Source of the DNA: Tethya wilhelma
Lineage: Eukaryota; Porifera; Demospongiae; Tethyida; Tethyidae
Assembly: GCA_964030475.1 (NCBI GenBank)
Contig: CAXIPT010000003.1
Location: 9,350,977 to 9,414,976 of the forward strand
Direction: 5' to 3'
Length of the DNA: 64,000 nt
Every line of letters begins with the position of its first letter. Within the stretch, counting starts at the first letter, position 1. Under the pieces are notes generated by a model. The model worked only from the letters and a program-made list of their open reading frames with translations, ran no database searches and was not told the origin of the DNA. The translations under genes were made by a program, and so were the position numbers. This document shows, one piece after another, positions 1 through 9,562 of the stretch.

Positions 1-42
<42 letters not shown>
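1..42. repeat. (AC)n microsatellite
   Basis: Pure AC dinucleotide run at the window edge. It directly abuts the splice acceptor of the first visible exon (AG at 43-44). Confidence 0.95.
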
Positions 43-44
<2 letters not shown>

Positions 45-45
<1 letters not shown>

Positions 46-3000
46 ACCACCGTCAACTTCCAGGTGACTGTCATGGAGTACCAAGGCTCCCTCCATTCCC
101 TCTCCTCTTATGATGTAGACCAGCTCCTGATGAACACCCCCAGGGAGGACTGTGCTGTTAGTGTGGACAGCTCCCTCAACAGAGTGCTGGAGGTCCTCCT
201 CTCTCTGGGCAAGGCCAGGTCACAAAGAGACCTTGGTGAGTCTACAGGAATGGCCGTGTAGATCTCTACAGCTAGCTATAGCTATTGGATAGTAGACAGG
301 TCTGTGCATGTGACTCAGTTTGTACAGAGCTTAAGCTGATTGTCCAGGTTAAGTTATATTTACGTCCATAACTTAGTCACCATCTCTATCCCGTTAACAG
401 TATTGATCTATGTACCCTTTTTTGTTGTTTTTTTAGAGTTGAGTTTGAAAAGTTGTTGAATTTATGCATTACAAGTTTATGTATGTGTAATTATTCATTG
501 TCTAAGTAGTATGTATTTGTTTGTTGTTGTTTTTGTTGCTTTTCCAGCACTCTTAACTAATTTGAGAGTTCACGAGGGACATACTCTTGCGGTTTGTCTT
601 CAATTTTCATCTCATTCTGGCTCGCCCCATTGGGTAGTCTACTGCGTCAAGGACCAGCACACCCTAGCCAAACTGTTCATCACTCTGAGATATGCTTGTC
701 CAAGGAAGAAATCAGTGTAAGTAGTTCAAATAAAGCCCATCATACTTCATTGATTGGTTTTAAAATGTAACAACATGGATTCAAGTTAGCATGAGAATTA
801 TACAGAGAACAATCCTTAATAGCATTGTGTATGTACTGTATAGTGGGAAATTTTCACAGAGTCTAACTTATACTGATGTCTCTTGGAAACCTTAATGTTA
901 TTGGTTACTATCTGCTCATGAATTAGCTAATAAGTACACACCTAGTTGTGCAATAATTGTTCACATAATTTAGAACAGCACGTACGTTCAATGACAAAGA
1001 AACGGCAGCTTTTGTCTTTGCTTCTGTCCTAATCAAGACAAGGAGTAAGTTTAACCTGTTTTTGTTTTTTTTTTCCCATTATTATTATAAGACAGAGAAG
1101 CCAACCAAATAGATCTGCCCCTGCAAAGGGTTAGAAACTATAGCACCTATTGTTTCTGTAGTCGTTTTCCTCTTGAAAAGAACTGGCACCAAAACCTCAT
1201 GGCTATACTCTTTCTGTTGATATTTCTGTGTGTAGTAAGCATGCTAAGGTAGACTTTTCGCTGTTTAGCCTTGAAAGCTAAGTTCAACAACTTTCCTACT
1301 ATATAGTACTTTGATCTTAGTTCCAAGTCAAAAGTACATAAATTAATTGTTCCCCCTTTATTTTGTACTGCATTGTACATTGTACAGTAGTAATAAATGA
1401 TATTGCTATGTGTATCTCTACATTACAGAACTCCTGAACTCTCACTGGCTATATCTGAGGCAAGTATTCAAAACAGTCTTGTAGACTCGCTTGGTTCCAA
1501 CCATTCTGGATCCGGCACAGGTGACAATGATGGACAAACAGTGACTGGGTTTGCAGAAGAGCCAGGCAAACAAAACGAATCAGGCGACAATCCTTTGATA
1601 GTATCACAAGTCACGGAAGGTATTCGAATAGTCCAACCCCCAACGTACCCAAGTACAGATGGTGCAGCTGAAGCAACCGGACTACCTAAGATTGGGACTG
1701 AAACCGGGACTAACTTGGCCACAACTGTGCCTACTCCATCCCACTCTTCCACTCACAGTCTAGCTAGTACCCAACCTCCACCATCAACAGGTGCTTCTCG
1801 ATTGAAAACTCAACCTCCACCACCAGGAGCTGTTTCTCAATTGAAATCTCAACCTCCCCCATCAACAGCTGCTTCTCAGTTGAAAACTCAAACTTCACCT
1901 CCACCACCAGGAGCTACTTCTCAATTGAAAACCCAAGCTCCACCATCAACAGCTGCTTCTCAGCTGAAAACTCAAACTTCACCTCCACCACCAGGAGCTG
2001 TTTCTCAATTGAAAACCCAAGCTCCACCATCAACAGCTGCTTCTAAATTGAAAACCCAAGCTCCACCATCAACAGCTGCTTCTCAGCTGAAAACTCAAAC
2101 TTCACCGCCACCACCAGGAGCTGTTTCTCAATTGAAAACCCAAGCTCCACCATCAACAGCTGCTTCTCAATTGAAAACTCAACCTCCACCACCAGGAGCT
2201 GTTTCTCAATTGAAAACCCAAGCTCCACCATCAACAACTGCTTCTCAGCTGAAAACTCAAACTTCACCTCCACCACCAGGAGCTGTTTCTAAATTGAAAA
2301 CCCAAGCTCCACCATCAACAGCTGCTTCTCAGTTAAAAACTCAAACTTCACCACCAGGAGCTACTTCTCAATTGAAATCTCAAGCTTCACCTCCACCGTC
2401 AGGAGCTGTTTCTCAATTGAAAACTCAAGCTCCACCATCAACAGCAGCAACACTAGTCGCAAAGGAGACTTCCAAATCTCTTTCCCCTGTGTACTCACAG
2501 CCACAGTCCTCTACCTCGAAGTCGCAAGCATGTGCAACAAATGCTGCATTAAACGATGACCTGTCATTTAGACTCACAGTTTCACAGGCCTTAGAATCTA
2601 AGAAAGATGCCCCAAGAAATGATGTCTTCTCTAGCCAGAGTACCCCAATTGGTGGTCATTCGCCACAAGATCCAGCTAGTCCTCGTTCCAAGACACCTGA
2701 ACCAAGTGTTACATCCACAGTAGTGAGCCCAGCTCCTCCCACCAACACACCAGTGCACAAGGTGAGAGAGCAAGATGATAAGGCTGCAATAGCTGAAGCC
2801 GTGGCTCTAACGCAAGGATCTTCAGAGAAGAATGATGCCCATCAGATGGGGCGATCTCGAAGAGTGGAGATATTGTCGAAGCCTCCTTTGAGAAAGATTA
2901 TCAACAAACCCGGCTTGGAGAGTCACAACTTGAACAATTTCTTCCAAAGCATTGTAGCTGAGGACACCTCTGAGCAGCTGATGAGTGTAGTGTGGGGTGG

Positions 3001-5245
3001 GTGTAATGTGTCTTCTGCTCCTGACGCTGAGTTAGAGGTAGGTCTCTTTGTCAGTCACAGAGCAGTCTATCTTCTCGAAGTGTTGGATCCTCAAAAGCAC
3101 CTTCGAAGAGTACTCTCCTGGGGTACTGAAGACCTTCCGCTGGCTACGATACTGAGTGCACCACTCGTGACCATGTCCAAGGTGACCAGTGGTCTGTTTG
3201 AGCAGAGCATCTTGGTGGAGTTTATCCACAAGGGTGTGTTGAAGAGCTTTGCGGTGCTACCTCGCACGGAGAAACAGTTTGTAGCCTTCACAGAAAACAT
3301 CAAGGCTGCTCTAGATGCTTCTTCTATACCATATGATGTCACCACTACAGACAAAGTGACAAAGACGATATCACCACAGAGTGAAAGAATCCTGTTCTTG
3401 AACTCAGGTAAGTCTGACTTAGCAAGGCTTAAGAAATCTCTCTTGTGGACCAAGACTCGTGCTCAAGTTGGCAACTTCTTTGCGACTACGATGAAGGAGA
3501 AAATTGTGACCGTATCGTTTGACAACGAAGTACAAAAAGTGTCAGAGGATATAGCATCAAAGTTCGAGATAGTCCAGTATGTGTTTGTGAGTGAAATTAG
3601 CACCGATATACTACCGATCGCAAATTGTAGGATACACATTAAATCCCGTGTGGTCGTGCTCACGAACAGCACCGTCTACTTGTGCAAGGAAGAGATAGCT
3701 TCATGGCCCAAGAGCAGCAAGAGTGGCTACAACCCTCCCTATCCACGGTGTACAGTACTAGATGCATACCCTCTCGAGTGTGTCAAGCAAATCAGCATCT
3801 GTGACAAGGCCTTTCCAGTGACATCCTCTACTGATCCCGTATACGAATTTTCCATCTACTTTGAAGTGTCCGATGACCTTCCTTCGTCAAAGAAGTCCAA
3901 GTACGAGTGGAACCTTTGTGTGAGCGACAAAGAGTACATCGACCAGCTACTGACCTGTCTCAAGCAGTTGATCCTCGATACAGCCACTTCAGTGACCTTC
4001 CAGCGTACCACAGACCCCATATTCTCTCACCTCATTTCGGAAGAGAAACTCCCAAAACCGAGACCTCGTACTGTACAGAAGAGTAGCACTATGACCGGCG
4101 GTAGTCAGGCCATCAAGAGTGGAGATCCGGCTTTCATCTACAGTGAGATTCTCACCAATTTCGCCACTCTCACGAACTACCAGAGAATAAAGTTCTTCAA
4201 GAAACATGTTGCACAGGCTGAATTTATGAAATCAGATGAAGTACCTCTATCTGTGTTCTTGGCTCATTGCTCCTTCACTGACCAAAACTACATAGAGATC
4301 GAAACGTGCGTACTTGTTAGCAACTATGCGGTCTATTTCCTTTCAGACTTGGAGAATATTCGTACATGGCTTGCGGGTGGTGGACCATCCTCGTTCTCAA
4401 GAAGAGCTTTGTTGAGTAAGCTTGAATCAGACCAGGCAAGGTGTTTCTATCGTGTTTGGCTCAATGAAATCAAGGAGGTGAAAGTGGGGCTGTTTTACTT
4501 GTCAGTCTCAATCACCGATTCGAAACCAAACCCCTGCAAAATTCTGATCCACGCTGAAAACAAGTCTTGTACACTCTCCTTTCTCAGTGCTCTGTCTTGT
4601 AATGTTGATCTCCACGATTCTGTTGAAGAGCAAGAACTCACAAATTTACTCTCCGATTATATTGATCTTGCAGATGAATCGAGTACTGCCAAGAAGGCTA
4701 AGAAACCTGCTAAACCTACCGTCAAATTTACGCAGTGTCACCATGAAGATTTAGACAAATTGAAGCAGATTCTGTTTGGTGTTGGACCTCGAGTCTCGAG
4801 AAATCTTTCTATTGAAGATTGTGCCACAAGTATGCACATTTTACATGAGCAGGTCATGTTGGTAGTGGAGGAGCTTCAAATCAGAGACATCCTCACCTTC
4901 AAAGCTAACCCGCACCTCATTCTTCTCTCAAACTATGGCTTGTACTTTTGTCGCAGCTCAAACGGTGAGCAGTGTTCACCTTCCGTGATGTCCGTCTCCG
5001 ATTTGAGCACCAAGAAATGGTGTCACATTGATTTGGTGGAGAGAGTCGAAGTCACATCACCAGCTGTGTCAATGTACGCAAATCACACGATTACCATCTA
5101 CATTCGCTCTCAAGGAGATCAGGTAGAAATGAGCACTGTGTGTTTGCTTGTCCAGAATACGGAACTCTTGTCCCAATTTTTACATTTCTTGAGGCATGTC
5201 TGGCACTTGCGAAATGGAAGACACTTGCCTGTTCAGCGAAAGTGA
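45..5245 (+). CDS. C-terminal part of a large Pro-rich repeat protein with four related C-terminal modules (nischarin-like?)
   Basis: The 5' end lies outside the window. Visible exons are 45-235, 548-716, probably 974-1044, and a long last exon 1429-5245 ending in TGA. Exons 1 to 3 join in frame. Exon 3 to exon 4 does not keep phase with the obvious sites, so a small exon may be missed or the acceptor may lie near 1484. The last exon encodes an acidic/Ser-Thr linker, a Pro-rich repeat (16 S-x-LK-[TS]-Q units), then about 800 aa of globular sequence. In that part a short pattern recurs four times: LFVSHRAVYLLEV, VVVLTNSTVYLCKE, VLVSNYAVYFLSD and LILLSNYGLYFCRS. Each is followed by a beta-rich stretch, which suggests duplicated PH-like modules. 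Nischarin or another LRR/PH-type scaffold is a guess from general appearance only. No catalytic motif or membrane segment is seen. Confidence 0.72.
1780..2452 (+). repeat. Coding minisatellite, Pro-rich SxLKTQ repeat
   Basis: Sixteen copies of S-[QKR]-L-K-[TS]-Q are separated by alternating spacers APPSTAA and (TS)PPPPGAV/T. Units differ by whole codons only, so the array stays in frame. This suggests a flexible linker evolving by unequal exchange or slippage under coding constraint. Confidence 0.9.
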
Positions 5246-5682
5246 ACTTGCAGTAGAGATTGTATGTTTGTCATGTGAATTTATAGCTGCATTGTAAAGA
5301 AGAATTGTTGAGCACCACACACTCTTATTAATTTGTTTCATTTTATGTGTTTGTGTGTTTGTGTGTCTGTTTTACCAGCTGTTCTTATACTAAGTATTCG
5401 GTTTTGTACAAACTTCAACATGATAGTAACAATAAATTCTTTTTTTTTTTTTCAAAGAACAACAGTTACAGTTTTCTTAATGATGGTTACATTAACTGCT
5501 GTTGGAGTATGTTGGCACATGCGCAATAACTTCCTCTGCATGCATACATGTAGGCTGGGCCTCTATAATGCAGCATATAAATATTGAACCTTGCAAGCTC
5601 ATCAGCTAAGAGTGTGCTATCTAAAGCTATAAGGTTATTTGCTGACAACAAGCTCAGTCTGTCTTTAGAAGAAAAAGAAAAA
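5246..5682 (+). other. 3' UTR of the first gene and spacer
   Basis: No gene is seen. It holds the 3' UTR of the preceding gene, with a candidate AATAAA poly(A) signal at 5431-5436, and then the leader of the EGF/mucin gene. A short T tract precedes 5450. No TATA box is evident. Confidence 0.5.
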
Positions 5683-7391
5683 ATGATTTTAGGAATCTTT
5701 CTGGTGGTGTGTCTCCATCTTCTATTTGTCAGTCTAGGTGGGTGCTGCTAAAATTATTTTTGTTTTATATTATGTTTCCTTATACAGTGCACTAAATTTT
5801 ATGGTTGTTGTTTCAGTTGCTGCAACCACTGAGTATCCTTGCTATGATAATCTGTTCTGTGATGGCAGTCCACTGGGCTCACCCACCAGTCCATGTGACT
5901 GTAGAAATGTGCTCCTTGGAGCGAGCTTCCAGTACACAGACATGGGAGGAATCACAGTGTGTACTTCAGTTCAATGTAGTGAGTTGCTGTTTAGAAAGAA
6001 GCTACATACAGCTTGGAGACTGCATGCATAGTCCAAATGACCTTAAATTTAATTATGACATTGTAGAATAATGTAAGGCTTTCGTAAAATTATAATAAAC
6101 TGAGGTGATACGTACAAATCAAATATCAAGCAGGTTGAATTTTAGTTTTTGTATTATGCCTGCAAAAGTGTGAAACTACAACTAGTCTCATCCTTAATTT
6201 TTAGCTACTTGCACTGAATTAAAGTTTGAAAGTTCACTGTATACTGATTTTTTTTTTTTTTTATTCTTTACCAGCTGAATGCACTCGAGGAGTGTGTGTG
6301 AATGGAGCTCTACAGTTAATGGGTCCGACAGGCTGCTTCTTTCAAGATATCAATGCCTTTTGTGACTGTGTACCGGGATGGATTGGCCCCAGCTGCGACC
6401 AGAGTATGTCAATATTTTGAGCTCTTTTGCATGCTTGCTAATGAGCCAACAGTCCATTACGCCGCCACTTGCTATTGTGTGATAATAATTATTACTGAGT
6501 ATTGCATAGAAGAGTTTTTGTGATATAGAAATAACAATTAGCGCTAGTATCGTTCCTTATAGTGCTTTGTACATGAGTGCATGCCAACTTCACTGATCAT
6601 CTTGGCATCTGTGGCCGGCCAGCTGCAAATATGTATTGTAAGTATGGCTGCCTTAAAATTTTATGTGATTAATGTGTAGGTTTGTCTGCTACCACACAAC
6701 TCCCTGACACAACACAACCCCCTGAGACCACTGGCACTACACAACCCCCTGAGACCACTGGCACTACACAACCCCCTGAGACCACTGGCACAACACAACC
6801 CCCTGAGACCACTGACACAACACAACCCCCTGAGACCACTGGCACAACACAACCCCCTGAGACAACACGACTCCCTGATACCACTGACATGACTACACAA
6901 CCCCCTGACACCACACAACCCCCTGATACCACTGACATGACTACACAACCCCCTGATACCACTGACATGACTACACAACCCCCTGATACCACTGACATGA
7001 CTACACAACCCCCCACTGAGACTACAACTACTAAAGAGGTCTCTATGACAACAATGGAGACAGTACTGTGTGAGCCTGAGTGTAGAAATGGTGGCACTTG
7101 TGTAGCAGGAAACAGGTGTCTGTGTCCAAAGGGATCCTTTGGAAGGAGATGCTGTGAGTTTATGTCATTATGTGACACATCATGACTACTGTACTGATGA
7201 TCCCTAACTTTTTAAATCTAATTGTATATACAGGCTCTACAAACTTCTACAAGTACTTCAAATTAGTATATCTTTGGAAAAGGAAACTAAGAACAAAATC
7301 GCGTCTGAAAACAAAATGGCAAGTAAAAACCAGGAAACTAAAAACAAAATGGCGACAAAGAACAAGATGGCGAGGCAAATCTCATTCTTGA
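5683..7391 (+). CDS. Secreted EGF/mucin-like protein with a strongly basic C-terminal tail
   Basis: Five phase-consistent exons: 5683-5737, 5817-5978, 6275-6403, 6680-7153 and 7234-7391, giving 325 aa. Residues 1-18 form a signal peptide (MILGIFLVVCLHLLFVSL). Residues about 24-72 are a Cys-containing module, and about 73-115 an EGF-like domain ending CDCVPGWIGPSC. Residues about 118-240 are a Thr/Pro repeat of TTQPPETTG and TTDMTTQPPD type, probably O-glycosylated. Residues about 245-273 are a second EGF motif (CRNGGTC...CLCPKGSFGRRC). The last 52 residues are full of Lys, Arg and Trp in the repeat K-[TL]-K-W, with no transmembrane helix before them, so the protein is probably secreted. The tail may bind polyanions (inference). 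A broken second copy lies at 17639-18304, and the last two exons are partly repeated at 7555-8045. No named family is recognised beyond EGF. Confidence 0.8.
6700..7018 (+). repeat. Thr/Pro mucin-type coding repeat
   Basis: Tandem 24-27 nt units coding TTQPPETTG and then DMTTQPPDTT. The number and order of units differ from the copy at 17670-17920, as expected for slippage. Confidence 0.9.
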
Positions 7392-7512
7392 GGATATGCC
7401 ATCTGCTACAATGCCATGCATGCACAGCTGGCTAGACTGTAATGTAAGAATAATAATGTAATGTGTTGATTTGTGAGGACACTCACATGACTCACAGTTT
7501 AATGCAAGCGTA

Positions 7513-7544
7513 CTGTTTCTTATAACATCTGACGCTGCCGACGA
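7513..7544. other. Illumina Nextera transposase adapter remnant
   Basis: Thirty-two bases match the reverse complement of the Nextera read-1 transposase adapter. GACGCTGCCGACGA at 7531-7544 is exact and is preceded by ACATCT. The mosaic-end part reads CTGTTTCTTATA where CTGTCTCTTATA is expected, with one further base missing. It ends 10 nt before the single N at 7554. It is library-derived, not sponge DNA, and marks an untrimmed contig end. Confidence 0.93.
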
Positions 7545-7554
7545 AGATAGGGTN

Positions 7555-8045
7555 ACAACCCCCCACTGAGACTACAACTACTAAAGAGGTCTCTATGACA
7601 ACAATGGAGACAGTACTGTGTGAGCCTGAGTGTAGAAATGGTGGCACTTGTGTAGCAGGAAACAGGTGTCTGTGTCCAAAGGGATCCTTTGGAAGGAGAT
7701 GCTGTGAGTTTATGTCATTATGTGACACATCATGACTACTGTATGATCCCTAACTTTTTAAATCTAATTGTATATACAGGCTCTACAAACTTCTACAAGT
7801 ACTTCAAATTAGTATATCTTTGGAAAAGGAAACTAAGAACAAAATCGCGTCTGAAAACAAAATGGCAAGTAAAAACCAGGAAACTAAAAACAAAATGGCG
7901 ACAAAGAACAAGATGGCGAGGCAAATCTCATTCTTGAGGATATGCCATCTGCTACAATGCCATGCATGCACAGCTGGCTAGACTGTAATGTAAGAATAAT
8001 AATGTAATGTGTTGATTTGTGAGGACACTCACATGACTCACAGTT
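7555..8045 (+). repeat. Near-identical repeat of 7007-7499 (unmerged contig end)
   Basis: After the N the sequence restarts inside the Thr/Pro exon of the EGF/mucin gene. It repeats the exon end, the intron and the last exon (EGF2 and basic tail, stop near 7937) almost base for base. I see one 5-nt indel in the intron (near 7193 versus 7743). With the adapter just before it, this is best read as one locus assembled twice. The exon copy here should not be counted as a separate gene. Confidence 0.85.
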
Positions 8046-8493
8046 TAGCTTTAATTTTGTTTGAATGTTGTAATGTTTAATTTGTTTTAGGCTTGTTTGT
8101 AAGAAAGAGAATTATCACCAAAAACAGACTATGCAAATATGACTATAGGCGTATGTCACCATAAAACAAGCACAACTTCTGAATCGATGTTTATTCAACA
8201 CAAACAAACAAAAAAAAACAAAAAAAACACATCAACCAAATAAAAAAACAGACTGCTACTTGAGTTTAACTGTACCTATATATTGGAATTTGAATACATC
8301 AATAACATTATAGTTTGCCTGTTGCGCTTCTCAGAAGCACTAGCTAATCTGTCATAAATAGCGAGTCACTTTAGATTCCTAGCAGTTTTGTAAAGTCACA
8401 ATAAACACTGACTCTTTTGGTGTGGTATCAATACCCTTATGTCAGTGCACCCAACTATACTAATCATGTCATTGATTTCCTATTCAGTTTGTG
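8046..8493. other. Spacer, no gene seen
   Basis: AT-rich intergenic DNA with A-rich tracts near 8200-8250. It is conserved in the second cassette at about 18415-18840 with small indels. No coding potential is seen. Confidence 0.6.
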
Positions 8494-8501
8494 TATAAAT
8501 A
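8494..8501 (+). promoter_or_regulatory. TATA box of the unknown gene
   Basis: TATAAATA lies about 40-90 nt upstream of the two candidate start codons (8537 and 8582). In the second cassette the corresponding stretch is shortened and the box is missing, consistent with that copy being dead. Confidence 0.5.
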
Positions 8502-8581
8502 AGAGCCAAGAGTTATAGTACTCTGTTGACTGATATATGCTGCATTTCTTTGCTGTCGATAATTATTATTGTTGCTTTAAA

Positions 8582-9253
8582 ATGCCGTGGGTTTATGACG
8601 ATGATGAAGGTGAATGGACAGGACCAGGTGGATGGACCTACGATCCAGTTACACCACAGTTTTGTTTAAACGGTGAACCGAGAGCAGTTGCAACTGTTCC
8701 TCAAGATGTGAGAGACAACTTAGAGGCAACTGCCCGAGGTCTCATTGACGCCATACTAGCTGGTGGTACCCATCTGGGACTCGGAGCTGCTGTGGCTATT
8801 GTTAATAGTTTTGGCCAAGGAGAAATCACAGACCGCGTTGTGCTCGGAGCTGCTACATTCGGATCAGATGGTGCTACTCCATGTCTCATCGTGTTTGCTA
8901 CTGGGACTCGAGCTGGACAACAGGTTGCTGTTGGGGCACATCTCGATAATCAAGTTTACACAGCACCATCAGAGACGGTTGAGACTATGATCGACCGACT
9001 TGATCTTCCTGTAGGAAATACATCAACATTTCACATCTTTGGCGGAGAGCATGGGTGCAACACCAACCCAGCTAGTGGAGCTACGATGGACTACTCTCGT
9101 TATTATCCCTTCTTAAAGAGGTGGATGATCAAGCTGGTGGTATTGGTGACTACAATTTCCCATCAAATGGAGTTGGAAATACTACAACGGGAGCTGCCAT
9201 TACAGCAGCTTCACGTCGTGTGTGGCATCATTAGGAAGTCTAGGTGGAACTGA
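8582..9253 (+). CDS. Unknown intronless gene, C-terminus probably frameshifted
   Basis: Start chosen at 8582 (MPWVYDDDEGEW) because the upstream ATG at 8537 is absent from the second copy. The protein opens with an acidic Trp/Gly-rich stretch and then a helix (VRDNLEATARGLIDAILAG). After that comes an alpha/beta-looking core with VVLGAATFG, CLIVFATGTRAG and FHIFGGEHGCNTNP. Near 9111 this copy lacks one T that the second copy has (CTTCTT-AAAG versus CTTCTTTAAAG), so the last 40 or so residues are read out of frame. In the other frame, up to a TAG at 9232-9234, a Gly/Asn-rich tail follows that both copies share. No signal peptide, membrane segment or known family is recognised. It sits between the EGF/mucin and ROCO genes in both cassettes. 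It may be a recent pseudogene, or the missing T a base error. Confidence 0.55.
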   Translation: MPWVYDDDEGEWTGPGGWTYDPVTPQFCLNGEPRAVATVPQDVRDNLEATARGLIDAILAGGTHLGLGAAVAIVNSFGQGEITDRVVLGAATFGSDGATPCLIVFATGTRAGQQVAVGAHLDNQVYTAPSETVETMIDRLDLPVGNTSTFHIFGGEHGCNTNPASGATMDYSRYYPFLKRWMIKLVVLVTTISHQMELEILQRELPLQQLHVVCGIIRKSRWN

Positions 9254-9562
9254 GAAACGTTGAGAGCATTGAATAGTCAGATCTAGCAAGTTATTGTATT
9301 CTAGATCTCTTGCAACTTGTTAGGCCATCAGATCGCTGTTTATATTTGCACAGGCAGTATGCCCACCGGATTTGACTCACTTTGTCTTTGTGCGATCGCG
9401 CGATTTTTGCGCATTGAGTTTGCCACACCCACTTTTGGCAATCGACTATAATAAGCTACCGTCAGTTTATCAGCGCTGAAAGAAAGACTTAAAGTCTTTT
9501 GGAGTGTGCATGGACAGTGCTTAGATTTAAATGATCATAATCATATTCTATCTATCTTTGTA
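9254..9562 (+). promoter_or_regulatory. Upstream region of the ROCO gene
   Basis: Contains a TATA-like TATAATAA at 9447-9454, about 110 nt before the chosen ATG, and a GATCGCGCGAT palindrome near 9393. An ATG at 9506 in the same frame would add 19 residues. The ATG at 9563 (MSSFSEKLRLRC) starts the recognisable repeat domain better. Confidence 0.4.

Noticed and set aside
2043..2276. Antisense open frame across the Pro-rich repeat
   Set aside because: A shadow of the repeat: it reads the same units in reverse and has no independent support.
7513..7553. Reading the 7513-7553 stretch as a genuine GC-rich insertion or index barcode
   Set aside because: It matches the Nextera adapter; the nine bases after it do not match an index sequence I can name, so no index was assigned.
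9056..9080. GGEHGC motif of the unknown gene as a nucleotide-deaminase active site
   Set aside because: The second half of a deaminase site (PCxxC) is absent downstream in either frame.
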